A stretch of DNA of 37,374 nt. It comes from an uncultured Ruminococcus sp. GTDB lineage: Bacteria > Bacillota > Clostridia > Oscillospirales > Ruminococcaceae. Location: positions 1 through 37,374 of the forward strand of contig CAMVRM010000031.1 in assembly GCA_947169885.1 (NCBI GenBank). Reading direction: 5' to 3'. The notes beneath the pieces are model-generated. The model saw nothing but the letters and a program-made list of their open reading frames with translations, had not been told where the DNA came from and ran no database searches. Position numbers and translations under genes: made by a program. Within the stretch, counting starts at the first letter, position 1; each line of letters opens with the position of its first letter. Positions 1 through 7,758 of the stretch are shown here, piece after piece.

Positions 1-32
1 TTTCCTCTTTCTTCCCCGAGGGGGTGTCCCTC

Positions 33-119
33 CAAAAAGTAGGGTTCACATCAAAGCAGTCCAAAGAGAAACAGCATGACCAGCTTACGCCAAACAAAAA
101 AGTAGGGTTTCACATCAAA
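33..119. repeat. Pair of ~22-bp direct repeats
   Basis: Two copies of a sequence reading roughly CAAAAAGTAGGGTT then CACATCAAA lie at 33-55 and 95-119. They differ by one extra A and one extra T. They sit outside any gene. Two copies about 60 bases apart are too few to call an array, and the role is unknown. Confidence 0.55.
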
Positions 120-395
120 CTAACCAAAAGCAAACTAACAGAAAAGCTTATATTTTGCTATAAATGAGAAGATTTGACAATTTGCACAAAAGTAAACCTT
201 TGTATATTTTAACAAAACCGCTCATTTATAGTACATAATATATTGCGACTTACAAAAATGGCGTCTTGGCGTCTTAATGACGTAATATCGTCGTTTTGGG
301 CGTCTGGTTAGCCGTCTTGTCAGACATCCTGCCCGTCTTATCAGACACCCTTTCAGACACCTGAAACAACGTAATACCGCCGATAAGACGACACC

Positions 396-409
396 TTAGA
401 ACCTGTCTT
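396..409. repeat. Solo copy of a putative mobile-element end
   Basis: TTAGAACCTGTCTT here matches, over 14 bases, the outer end of the 47-bp palindromic element at 32744-32790 together with its flanking TTA. The match stops after these bases. A chance 14-base match to one specified sequence is unlikely in a window this size, so it may be a leftover terminal repeat. No second end is seen nearby. Confidence 0.4.
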
Positions 410-414
410 TCTGT

Positions 415-453
415 AAAAGCGGTATGCCGACATCATTCAGCATACCGCTTTTT
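415..453. terminator. Bidirectional hairpin terminator
   Basis: AAAAGCGGTATGC at 415-427 pairs with GCATACCGCTTTTT at 440-453 around a 12-base loop. A/T runs on both sides let it act in either direction. It lies downstream of the xylanase gene and probably backs up the hairpin at 457-493, or ends a transcript entering from the left. Confidence 0.7.
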
Positions 454-456
454 AAC

Positions 457-493
457 AAAAAGACCGACAGCTTCTTTGCAAAACTGTCGGTCT
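457..493 (-). terminator. Terminator of the xylanase gene
   Basis: AGACCGACAG at 461-470 pairs with CTGTCGGTCT at 484-493. On the minus strand the stem is followed by a short T run (complement of 457-460). It lies about 28 bases past the xylanase stop codon, the expected place for its intrinsic terminator. Confidence 0.75.
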
Positions 494-520
494 GTTATGA
501 TCGGGTATCAGGTTTAAAGA

Positions 521-3199
521 TTACTTAACTGTAACAACAACTGCGTTCTTGATAGCGTTTGCGGTATCCCACTGACCGTTTACTCTTGCGGCAACTGCTA
601 TCTTGTAGGACTTACCGGGAGTGAGGTTCTTGGGAGTGGTGTAAACATTGGTGGTAAGAGCGGAGGTCTGTATTCTCCACTTGCCTGCGAGTAATACAGC
701 TATGCCGTACCTGTCAGCACCGTCTACCTTGTCCCACGAGATTCTCAGCTGGTGATACTGGGAGTTAGTCTCTACCTTGATGTTCTTGGGATATGTGTCT
801 GTGGAGGGAGTATCGTTATTGCCGTTGGTCTTGCCCCACTCGCTCTCGGGAACAAGCGATACAACAGCATCAAATGCAGGCTTGGGGTTATAGCTTGCAT
901 CGAACATGAGCGGCTTGTCGGAGCTTCTCCAGCTTGCACCGTCATTTGTGCCCCACCATGTCAGTGAAGTAACAGCCTTGCAGTCAAGAATATCCTGAAC
1001 AATGCCCTTGTAGTAAGAAGCCTGAGCATTCTCGTTTGCGCCGTCCTTCAACATAACGTCAAGTTCGGTAACGTGTATCTCGATACCGGGGATAGACGAA
1101 AACAGATCAAGAGCGTTCTTGTATCTTACAGCGTCAGGATAGTTCGTACCGAGGTGCGACTGCATACCGATACCGTCAAGGTTGCCTGCTTCGTGTACTT
1201 TCTTTGCAAAGTTGTAGATAGCTGTCACTTTGCCGTCATTATACTCATTGAAGTCGTTATAGAACAGCTTGCAGTCCTTTGGAGCATACTTTCTTGCATA
1301 TGCGAATGCCTTCTGCATATAGCTGTCATCACCGTAGATGTACATATAAGGCGACTGACCGTCTCTCTCGCTGAATCCTGCCTGTCTGAGATTGCCGTTG
1401 CCCGGGTCGAATGCTTCGTTCACAACATCATAAGCATAGAGTTTGAGAGTAGGATAGTTCTCCTTTATCATAGCGAATGTGTTCTTGATGAAGTTCTCCA
1501 TACGCTGATCCATAACAGCCTTTGAAACAACAGCGCCGTTGTCATCAAAGTTCTCCTTGAAGAACCAGCTGGGGGTCTGGCTGTGCCATATCAGAGTGTG
1601 ACCTCTTACGGGGATATTGTGTTCAACCGCAAAGTCAAGGATAGCCTTTGTGTCAGCAGGAAGCTTGACCTGCGGATTCACATTGTTGCCGTATGCCTTG
1701 CTTGCATACTGATCGAGTATCCACTGAGGTTTCAGCTCGTTTTCGGGAGTGATGCTGTTGAAGTGTTTCAGGATAAAGTTGGGGTTATTTCTTATCTCGT
1801 TGGAGCTTACACAAGTACCGATCTTGAACTTTGATGAGAATACATCTTTAAGAGCGGCATTTGTGGTGTCGGGAGTTGTGTTTGAAGAAGAATCAACTGT
1901 TCCCTTGCCTGTGGTAACGGAAGAAGCCTTGCCCGAGATAGAACCTGCCGCATTGTCGATGTTGAAATCGGTAAGGCTCTTGGGTGCTTCAACATAAAGA
2001 ACAAGGTCAGACGCACCGTCAGGGATAGTGTATGCCTTATTTTCAAGCTTTGTCCATACGCCGCTGTTTGCAGTTGCGGAAGCGACCTGAGAATACTGTT
2101 CAGTACCTGTGGAGTCCTTGTATTGGAGAGTGAGCTTCATTTCAGTAGCCGAACCGCTCTTCTGGAGAACGCCCGTGCTGAAACTGTAAGTGCCGCCGGG
2201 AACGAACTTCTTGCTGTCAAGAGCGATAGCTGCACCGTTCCATTCACTTGTTCTGCCGCTTACGAAGAGCGACTGCTTTCCGCCGTAGTAGTTCTTGTTG
2301 TCGAGTGCGACCGAAGCAGAACCTCTGCCCGTCCAGTCGTCCTTGCCCGACTCGAACGTGCTTGCGAAATAATCGCCGTTTGCATCGGGTTCGGGAGTGG
2401 TGTCATAATGAGGCTGAGGATCGGACTTGCCCTCTTTGATAGTGCATTTAACGTCAGCCTGACCGTCGCTCTCCCAGCCCTCAACGTTGAAAGCTACTTC
2501 GTAGAAGTTGCCCATTTTCATGTCGAGAGCTTCCCAAGCCTTGAAGTGTTCGGAAATGCTGATAGTTCCCTTTGTTCTTGTGTTCTGACGAACGCTGATA
2601 TACTGAGTGAATTCCTTATTGCCTTCGATAGTGTAGGAATATCTGTTGGAGGTATAGATCTTATAAACGCTTCCGTCGATAGTTACCTGACCCTTGTAAG
2701 TAGCGTTCGGATCCATACTTGGGTTCCAGTTCTTCCAGTCCTCGATGATGTAGTACTCAACGAGAGGATTCTGTGCCCAGCCATAGATGCAGATACGTGA
2801 GTTGCCCGAAGTGCCTGCCGACCATGTGCAGTCGAAGTCGCAGGTAAAGCCATCATAGTCTTTCCATGTCTTTGGGTTGTTCAGGTCATAGAACAGACCA
2901 CGGCGAGCGAGGAAGTTGCCCTTTGAGTTGCTGGGTCCGCACTTCCATTTTGTGCTGAAACCGCCGTCATTATCGTGAAGCGTCATCGTGGACGAGTTGG
3001 GGGTGTCAGCCTGCCATATCTCGTGGTGATAGCCGTTGTACCAGCCGACATCTCTGGTGTTATACTGAGTTGTCTGAAGCACTTTTTCAGCCGAAGCAGT
3101 CAGATCGGTCTTGATAAAAGGTCTTGCAGTTGCAGGAGCAGCTATAACAGCGCCTGCGAGTAATGCGGCTGCCGCACGTTTGATAACTATGTTTTTCAT
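521..3199 (-). CDS. Secreted bifunctional xylanase GH11-CBM22-GH10-FN3
   Basis: An 892-residue secreted endo-beta-1,4-xylanase with two catalytic modules. Residues 1-25 are a signal peptide ending APATA. A GH11 jelly-roll module (about 40-250) has its nucleophile motif NPLVEYYIIEDW (E148) and acid/base motif VEGWES (E240). A family 22 xylan-binding module covers about 272-425 (starts YFASTFESG). A GH10 barrel (about 450-795) has acid/base DVVNEAFD (E595) and nucleophile HVTELDV (E712). The last ~90 residues form an FN3-like domain, possibly a CBM37-type binding module; that detail is uncertain. No dockerin is seen. The start has GAGAGG about 12 bases upstream. It stands alone with its own promoter and terminators. 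GH11 and GH10 on one chain would cut both unsubstituted and decorated xylan. Confidence 0.95.
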   Translation of the reverse strand: MKNIVIKRAAAALLAGAVIAAPATARPFIKTDLTASAEKVLQTTQYNTRDVGWYNGYHHEIWQADTPNSSTMTLHDNDGGFSTKWKCGPSNSKGNFLARRGLFYDLNNPKTWKDYDGFTCDFDCTWSAGTSGNSRICIYGWAQNPLVEYYIIEDWKNWNPSMDPNATYKGQVTIDGSVYKIYTSNRYSYTIEGNKEFTQYISVRQNTRTKGTISISEHFKAWEALDMKMGNFYEVAFNVEGWESDGQADVKCTIKEGKSDPQPHYDTTPEPDANGDYFASTFESGKDDWTGRGSASVALDNKNYYGGKQSLFVSGRTSEWNGAAIALDSKKFVPGGTYSFSTGVLQKSGSATEMKLTLQYKDSTGTEQYSQVASATANSGVWTKLENKAYTIPDGASDLVLYVEAPKSLTDFNIDNAAGSISGKASSVTTGKGTVDSSSNTTPDTTNAALKDVFSSKFKIGTCVSSNEIRNNPNFILKHFNSITPENELKPQWILDQYASKAYGNNVNPQVKLPADTKAILDFAVEHNIPVRGHTLIWHSQTPSWFFKENFDDNGAVVSKAVMDQRMENFIKNTFAMIKENYPTLKLYAYDVVNEAFDPGNGNLRQAGFSERDGQSPYMYIYGDDSYMQKAFAYARKYAPKDCKLFYNDFNEYNDGKVTAIYNFAKKVHEAGNLDGIGMQSHLGTNYPDAVRYKNALDLFSSIPGIEIHVTELDVMLKDGANENAQASYYKGIVQDILDCKAVTSLTWWGTNDGASWRSSDKPLMFDASYNPKPAFDAVVSLVPESEWGKTNGNNDTPSTDTYPKNIKVETNSQYHQLRISWDKVDGADRYGIAVLLAGKWRIQTSALTTNVYTTPKNLTPGKSYKIAVAARVNGQWDTANAIKNAVVVTVK

Positions 3200-3311
3200 A
3201 AGCTATGATTCCTCTCTTTCTGAATTTACAATAACGAACTTGATATAAAACAGTATACTGAACCACACTCATTGTGACCGTTGCTTGGTTAGTATTCTAC
3301 TATTTGTTAAT

Positions 3312-3341
3312 ATTTTACACAATTTGCCCGTTCTTTTCCAA
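3312..3341 (-). promoter_or_regulatory. Candidate xylanase promoter
   Basis: On the minus strand TTGGAA (complement of 3336-3341) is followed after 18 bases by TAAAAT (complement of 3312-3317). This would give a leader of about 105 bases before the xylanase start. Both boxes are near-consensus; the region is AT-rich, so other start sites are possible. Confidence 0.45.
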
Positions 3342-3436
3342 TCAATTTTTGCTGAATAAACGTTTTCTGTTATCAAAAATTGCTTTTTTGACGCAATAAT
3401 GCGTTTTTTATAAGGTCAAAACATTTTTTCAAAGGG

Positions 3437-3465
3437 TTGCAATTCGGCTGAAAGTGTGTTATAAT
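3437..3465 (+). promoter_or_regulatory. Promoter of the small membrane protein-ung operon
   Basis: TTGCAA (3437-3442), 17 bases, then a perfect TATAAT (3460-3465). It lies 50 bases before the first gene of the run 3515-5042. Confidence 0.8.
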
Positions 3466-3514
3466 GTATAGATAAGAGACATTTGCACACCACCGATCAC
3501 TATGGAGGAAAAAA

Positions 3515-3784
3515 ATGGCTGACAATAAAAAGAAAAAATATAAAAAACGCAAACATCCGAACGGCGCTCCAAAGCCTGCCGAGACTTCCGCTGCTGAAAA
3601 GAACAGCAGCACCGAAGAACGCTCCGCAGAACCTGAACTCCGCAGACAGCAGGCTGTCAAAGCACCCAGACCTCAGGACACTAAACCGTTTTATCTTCGC
3701 ATTATCATGCTGGCTGTTGCGGTAGTCATGATACTCGGCATCGTCATCAGCGCAGCCGCAGGAAGCACGGGCGGTTTCTTCTGA
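3515..3784 (+). CDS. Small Lys-rich single-span membrane protein, unknown
   Basis: An 89-residue protein I cannot assign to a named family. The first ~25 residues are very rich in Lys and Arg (KKKKYKKRKHP), followed by a low-complexity Ala/Glu/Pro/Ser stretch. One hydrophobic helix at about 60-83 (IIMLAVAVVMILGIVIS) ends near the C-terminus. The likely layout is a basic cytoplasmic tail with one membrane anchor. GGAGG at 3504-3508 sits 6 bases before the ATG. Its stop is one base from the ung start, so the two are probably translated together from the promoter at 3437-3465. Confidence 0.75.
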   Translation: MADNKKKKYKKRKHPNGAPKPAETSAAEKNSSTEERSAEPELRRQQAVKAPRPQDTKPFYLRIIMLAVAVVMILGIVISAAAGSTGGFF

Positions 3785-3785
3785 T

Positions 3786-4457
3786 ATGGTACACATAGGA
3801 AACAGCTGGGACGAACAGCTTGCAGAAGTTTTCCGTTCTCCGCAGTATTTGCAGCTGCGTGAGTTCTTGAAACAGGAATACAGCACAAAAACTATCTATC
3901 CCTCGATGTATGACATCTTCAATTCGCTGAGATACACCCCTTATGAAAAGGTCAAGGCAGTCATCATCGGGCAGGATCCCTATCACGGCGAGGGTCAGGC
4001 ACACGGACTGTGCTTCTCGGTAAAAAAAGGCGTTGCACCGCCGCCGTCACTGCAAAACATCTTCAAGGAACTCAACGCCGACTTAGGAGTTCCGATACCG
4101 CACCACGGCGAACTTACAGCATGGGCTGAACAGGGCGTGCTGATGCTCAACAGTGTGCTGACTGTGAGAGCGGGTCAGGCGAACTCCCACAAGGGCAAAG
4201 GCTGGGAATTTGTGACCGATGCAGTTATCAGAAAACTTAACGAACGTCAGCAGCCTACCGCATTTATCCTGTGGGGCGGCAATGCACGTCAGAAAGCTCC
4301 GCTAATAACCGAACCCAGACACGCCATATTCACCGCCGCTCACCCCTCTCCGCTTTCAGCATACAACGGCTTTTTCGGGTGCAGGCATTTCAGCGGAGTA
4401 AACAATTTTCTTGCGGCAAACGGCATCGAGCCGATAGACTGGCGGCTTGATGACTGA
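3786..4457 (+). CDS. ung: Uracil-DNA glycosylase, family 1
   Basis: Removes uracil from DNA as the first step of base-excision repair. The 223-residue length is usual for the family. The catalytic water-activating loop GQDPYHGEGQAHGL, the uracil-recognition region LLNSVLTVRAGQANSHKGKGW, the FILWGGNA strand, and the DNA-intercalation loop HPSPLSAYNGFFGCRHF are all present, so the enzyme should be active. The start follows one base after the stop of the small membrane-protein gene and has no strong ribosome site of its own, which suggests coupled translation. The DUF5662-like gene follows 18 bases later. Confidence 0.97.
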   Translation: MVHIGNSWDEQLAEVFRSPQYLQLREFLKQEYSTKTIYPSMYDIFNSLRYTPYEKVKAVIIGQDPYHGEGQAHGLCFSVKKGVAPPPSLQNIFKELNADLGVPIPHHGELTAWAEQGVLMLNSVLTVRAGQANSHKGKGWEFVTDAVIRKLNERQQPTAFILWGGNARQKAPLITEPRHAIFTAAHPSPLSAYNGFFGCRHFSGVNNFLAANGIEPIDWRLDD

Positions 4458-4475
4458 ATCTTAGGAGGGGCAGCT

Positions 4476-5042
4476 ATGACTGTCAGACTTAAAAAGAAAA
4501 ACACAGCAAGCCTAGCTTCAAATGCGGCAGGGCATTTCAGGACGATAACACGTCACCGCCACGCAGTCATAAAACACTGCTTCAAGGCAGGCATAGGCTT
4601 TCAGGGTCTGTTCCACGATCTTTCAAAATATATGCCGTCAGAGTTCATCTACGGCATTCTGCACTATCAGGGAACACGCTCCCCGAACGAGGGCGAACGT
4701 GAAGCTTATGGTTTTTCATATGCGTGGATGCACCACAAGGGCAGAAACAAACACCACTTTGAATACTGGACAGACTATGACCCTAAAACCAGACTTATGA
4801 CACCTGTCAAGATGCCGCTCCGCTATGTCAAGGAAATGTTCTGCGACAGAGTTGCGGCAAGCAAGATATATAACGGCGTGAATTACACCGACGGAGATGC
4901 ACTCGCCTATTTCATGAAAGCTAAGGGCAAGCGTGCGATACACCCCGACACTTCAAGGCTTATCGAACATCTTCTGCGTATGCTTGCGGAAAAAGGCGAG
5001 GAATATACTTTCGATTACATAAGACGATTGAATAAGTATTAA
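4476..5042 (+). CDS. DUF5662-like conserved protein
   Basis: A 188-residue cytoplasmic protein that resembles the DUF5662 family; the biochemical role is not known. The sequence carries His/Asp clusters, HDLSKY near residue 47 and HHKGRNKHHFEYW near 86-98, which could bind a metal in the manner of HD-type hydrolases, but this is only suggestive. No signal peptide or membrane helix is visible. TTAGGAGGGG lies just upstream of the ATG. The gene follows ung by 18 bases and is probably the last gene of that operon. Confidence 0.75.
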   Translation: MTVRLKKKNTASLASNAAGHFRTITRHRHAVIKHCFKAGIGFQGLFHDLSKYMPSEFIYGILHYQGTRSPNEGEREAYGFSYAWMHHKGRNKHHFEYWTDYDPKTRLMTPVKMPLRYVKEMFCDRVAASKIYNGVNYTDGDALAYFMKAKGKRAIHPDTSRLIEHLLRMLAEKGEEYTFDYIRRLNKY

Positions 5043-5087
5043 CTTATTTACAAAATGTTTACAAAGAAATTTCTTCAAAAGCTTTAA

Positions 5088-5122
5088 TTGTCCCACATTC
5101 GGGACAACACTTGTGGTATAAT
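5088..5122 (+). promoter_or_regulatory. recA promoter with palindromic operator candidate
   Basis: A perfect TATAAT at 5117-5122 lies about 52 bases before the recA ATG. The -35 region is covered by a perfect 7-base inverted repeat, TTGTCCC (5088-5094) and GGGACAA (5101-5107), with a 6-base spacer, followed by a smaller one, ACAAcacTTGT (5104-5114). No good -35 hexamer exists at the usual distance. This is where an SOS repressor would bind, but the sequence does not match the Bacillus LexA box (GAAC-N4-GTTC). Confidence 0.6.
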
Positions 5123-5174
5123 ATGATCAAGGAAAAAAACACACAGCATATCCTTGAAAGGCAGGTACATAATC

Positions 5175-6395
5175 ATGGCGATCGACAAGAAGAAAAAAGA
5201 CACAGGCAAAGCGGCAGTAGTCAAGATAACTGATGCTGAGGAAAAGAAAAAGGCACTTGACACTGCGATACAGTACATCGAAAAGAAGTTCGGCAAGGGC
5301 GCTATCATGAAGCTTGGCGCAAACGAAAAGCTGGATATAGAAGCTATACCCACAGGTTCGATGACACTCGACTTGGCGCTCGGTATCGGCGGTATCCCGA
5401 GAGGACGCATAATCGAGCTTTACGGTCCTGAGTCCTCGGGCAAGACGACCGTTGCGCTCCACTGCATCGCAGAAACTCAGAAGCTGGGCGGCGAAGTTGC
5501 ATTCATTGACGTTGAGCACGCTCTCGACCCGAATTACGCTAAGAAGCTGGGTGTAAACATCGACAATATGCTCGTTGCACAGCCCGACAGCGGCGAACAG
5601 GCACTTGAAATAGCCGAAGCACTTGCACGTTCGGGTGCGATAGACTGCATCGTTATCGACTCGGTAGCCGCAATGGTAACTAAGGCAGAGATAGACGGCG
5701 AAATGGGCGACACTCATGTAGGTCAGCTCGCAAGGCTCATGTCTCAGGCAATGAGGAAACTCACATCTGTCCTCTCGAAGTCGAACTGTGCGGCTATCTT
5801 CATCAACCAGATACGTGAGAAGATAGGCGTTATGTACGGCAACCCCGAGACTACCCCCGGCGGCAGAGCGCTGAAATTCTATGCCTCCGTCAGAATGGAC
5901 GTTCGCAAGGGCGAGCCTATCAAGGACGGAAGCGACATAATCGGAAACCGCACAAGAGTCAAGATAGTCAAGAACAAAGTCGCTCCCCCGTTCAAGGAGT
6001 GTGAATTCGACATCATGTACGGCGAGGGCATCTGCCGCACAGGTGAAGTGCTTGACCTTGCAGTTGATCTTGACATCGCAAAGAAGGGCGGCGCATGGTT
6101 CAGCTACGGCGACATAAAACTCGGTCAGGGCAGAGACAACGCTAAGCAGTACCTCAAAGATCACCCTGATCTAATGAAAGAACTCGAGGAAAAGATCAAG
6201 GAGAAGCTTGCAGAGCCTGCGGCTGAAACTACTGCGGCAGTCACCGCAAAGAAAAAGTCTAAGCTGGAAGAAAAAGCCGAGGCTGCGGCGGCTATGCAGG
6301 AAGATGTTGATTCCTTTGAGCCTGAACTCGGAGAAAGCGGCGATGAGAATTTCGAGGAATTTGCGCCCGTTGATGTTTCTTCATTAGACGAATAA
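5175..6395 (+). CDS. recA: Recombinase RecA
   Basis: DNA strand-exchange ATPase for homologous recombination and SOS induction, 406 residues. Walker A is GPESSGKTT at 84-92, followed by the Walker B region [13 protein letters not shown], the DNA-binding loop region [21 protein letters not shown], and [11 protein letters not shown]. The C-terminus after about 350 is a long Lys/Ala/Glu linker ending in an acidic tail ([14 protein letters not shown]), as in other RecA proteins but longer. I chose the ATG at 5175, with GGCAGG 9 bases upstream, over an in-frame TTG at 5154, because MAIDKKK is the usual family beginning. The gene has its own promoter. recX lies downstream but is separated from it by an unrelated gene. 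Confidence 0.98.
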   Translation: MAIDKKKKDTGKAAVVKITDAEEKKKALDTAIQYIEKKFGKGAIMKLGANEKLDIEAIPTGSMTLDLALGIGGIPRGRIIELYGPESSGKTTVALHCIAETQKLGGEVAFIDVEHALDPNYAKKLGVNIDNMLVAQPDSGEQALEIAEALARSGAIDCIVIDSVAAMVTKAEIDGEMGDTHVGQLARLMSQAMRKLTSVLSKSNCAAIFINQIREKIGVMYGNPETTPGGRALKFYASVRMDVRKGEPIKDGSDIIGNRTRVKIVKNKVAPPFKECEFDIMYGEGICRTGEVLDLAVDLDIAKKGGAWFSYGDIKLGQGRDNAKQYLKDHPDLMKELEEKIKEKLAEPAAETTAAVTAKKKSKLEEKAEAAAAMQEDVDSFEPELGESGDENFEEFAPVDVSSLDE

Positions 6396-6558
6396 ACCTA
6401 TAGCATATTTTTTCTACTAAACCGATAAATTGCTGTCCATGAACCGACACCGATTTCGGAAAGTTAAAAACGTAAAATGCGGTCAGCTTTGCCGCCTGAT
6501 GTGGTTTTTTTGATAAGATCATATTTTTGAACATTCTATCGTTAAGAAAGGTGATTGT

Positions 6559-7047
6559 ATGTCGGAAGAAAAAATGATCTTTTGTTATAAGCTGTATTGC
6601 GGCGAAATAGTTGGTTTATTATTGCCGCCGGCTATGTCTATTAAGATCTTAAACAGACCTGATCGTAATGTTTTGGTATATCAATTTAAGAATTATCCTG
6701 AAAACAAGAATGAAGATGTGTTAACTTTACCATATGGAACGATCAAAGAAATTATTGATCTGATAAAAGAAAATTCGGTTATTTTTTCATTTGACAGTTC
6801 AAAACTTTCAGATGACGTAAAACAAAATCTTGATGCTCGGAATGTCTGCATTTTGGATTCAAATGGGGAATTAATTGAGTTTAATGATGAATTTCACAGT
6901 TTAAGCTTTTGCTCAGATATAAGTGAGGTCGATCATGATTTAACATTTGAATTAGAAACTATTGTTTCGCTTGTTTGTAAAATATCAAAAATACTCAAAA
7001 AAAATGGGATCGAGGTTCATAATTATCTGCCTGCCCGTTTTTTATAA
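6559..7047 (+). CDS. Unknown AT-rich gene between recA and recX
   Basis: A 162-residue protein I do not recognise. It begins MSEEKMIFCYKLYCGEIVG and has a run of predicted strands and helices, but no signal peptide or membrane span. A good ribosome site (AAAGGTG) lies 6-7 bases before the ATG, and the reading frame is clean, so it is probably expressed. Its DNA is clearly more AT-rich than recA and recX, with many A/T-ending codons, which suggests recent arrival. A weak hairpin (GATCTG/CAGATC, 7061-7086) follows it. It splits the usual recA-recX pair. Confidence 0.7.
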   Translation: MSEEKMIFCYKLYCGEIVGLLLPPAMSIKILNRPDRNVLVYQFKNYPENKNEDVLTLPYGTIKEIIDLIKENSVIFSFDSSKLSDDVKQNLDARNVCILDSNGELIEFNDEFHSLSFCSDISEVDHDLTFELETIVSLVCKISKILKKNGIEVHNYLPARFL

Positions 7048-7097
7048 CTATACAAGGAAAGATCTGTGTTGATATTTTTTCAGATCGCTATAAGATT

Positions 7098-7721
7098 ATG
7101 CTCATAAAGATCGAAACTATCGAAAAATACAAAGGCAGGACAATGAAGCTCACTCTCTCGGGGGGTGAGCCTGTCTTTATGAATGCGGACATTGCCGCAC
7201 GCTACGGGCTGAAAGGCGGCGTGAGCGTTCCGGAAGCGGCGTGGGCTGAGATACTCCATGCGGATATTTTCAGGCGTGCAAGAGAACGTGCCATGTATCT
7301 GCTTGATTATCGGGACTACTCATATGCAGACCTTGTTAAAAAGCTTATGAACAACTATGACGAGGACATCTGCTTTGAAGTCGCAGACAAGCTTGCGGAA
7401 CAGGGCTTTTTAAACGACAGGCGCTACGCAGAAACGCTTGCGGCAAGGCTTTGCGAGACAAAACTTCTCGGAGCATACCGAGCATTGCCCTATATGAGTG
7501 AAAAAGGCATACCTGCTTCGATAATCAGGCAGGCGTTAGAGCCGTATGAGGAAGATGCGGCAGAACGTGCGGCAGAGCTTGCGAAAAAGAAGTACATGAA
7601 GTACTTCGACCCCGAGGACAGGGCGCTCATGCAGAAGCTGAAAAACGCTCTTGCACGAAATGGTTACAGCTATTCCGAGATAAAGACGGCGATAGAACTT
7701 CTTAAAGATGAATACGAATAA
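7098..7721 (+). CDS. recX: Regulatory protein RecX
   Basis: RecX binds RecA filaments and limits their activity. The protein is 207 residues and shows the family's three-helix repeats: RARERAMYLLDYRDYSYADLV, then a middle repeat with FLNDRRYAETLAARLCETKLLGAYR, then NALARNGYSYSEIKTAIELL. I prefer the start at 7098 (MLIKIETIEKYKG), because this N-terminal strand matches the family and an internal ATG at 7143 would remove it, although that ATG has the better ribosome site. It is in the same orientation as recA, separated by an unknown gene. Confidence 0.9.
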   Translation: MLIKIETIEKYKGRTMKLTLSGGEPVFMNADIAARYGLKGGVSVPEAAWAEILHADIFRRARERAMYLLDYRDYSYADLVKKLMNNYDEDICFEVADKLAEQGFLNDRRYAETLAARLCETKLLGAYRALPYMSEKGIPASIIRQALEPYEEDAAERAAELAKKKYMKYFDPEDRALMQKLKNALARNGYSYSEIKTAIELLKDEYE

Positions 7722-7758
7722 CAGCATATTTTGCAAAATGTATAAAAGGAAAAAAAGT

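Larger units (their letters stand above)
1..520. other. Non-coding left edge with short repeats
   Basis: I see no supported gene here. The stretch holds a direct repeat of about 22 bases (33-55 and 95-119, core AGTAGGGTT then CACATCAAA), an imperfect 20-base tandem (311-330 and 331-350, built on CCGTCTT-TCAGACA), an AT-rich segment at 130-240, and two hairpins at 415-493. On the minus strand, positions about 414 to 268 form an open frame of roughly 50 codons that ends in TAA and contains the near-repeat VSDKTGR/MSDKTAN. It has no credible start or ribosome site, so it looks like a relic or repeat element rather than a working gene. Confidence 0.5.

Noticed and set aside
174-208. Promoter TTGACA...TATATT in the left edge
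   Set aside because: The spacing is 23 bases and no gene follows in that direction.
5154-5174. TTG start extending RecA by seven residues
   Set aside because: MAIDKKK at 5175 is the usual family start and has a suitable ribosome site.
5127-6164. 345-codon minus-strand frame opposite recA
   Set aside because: Antisense of an unmistakable recA gene.
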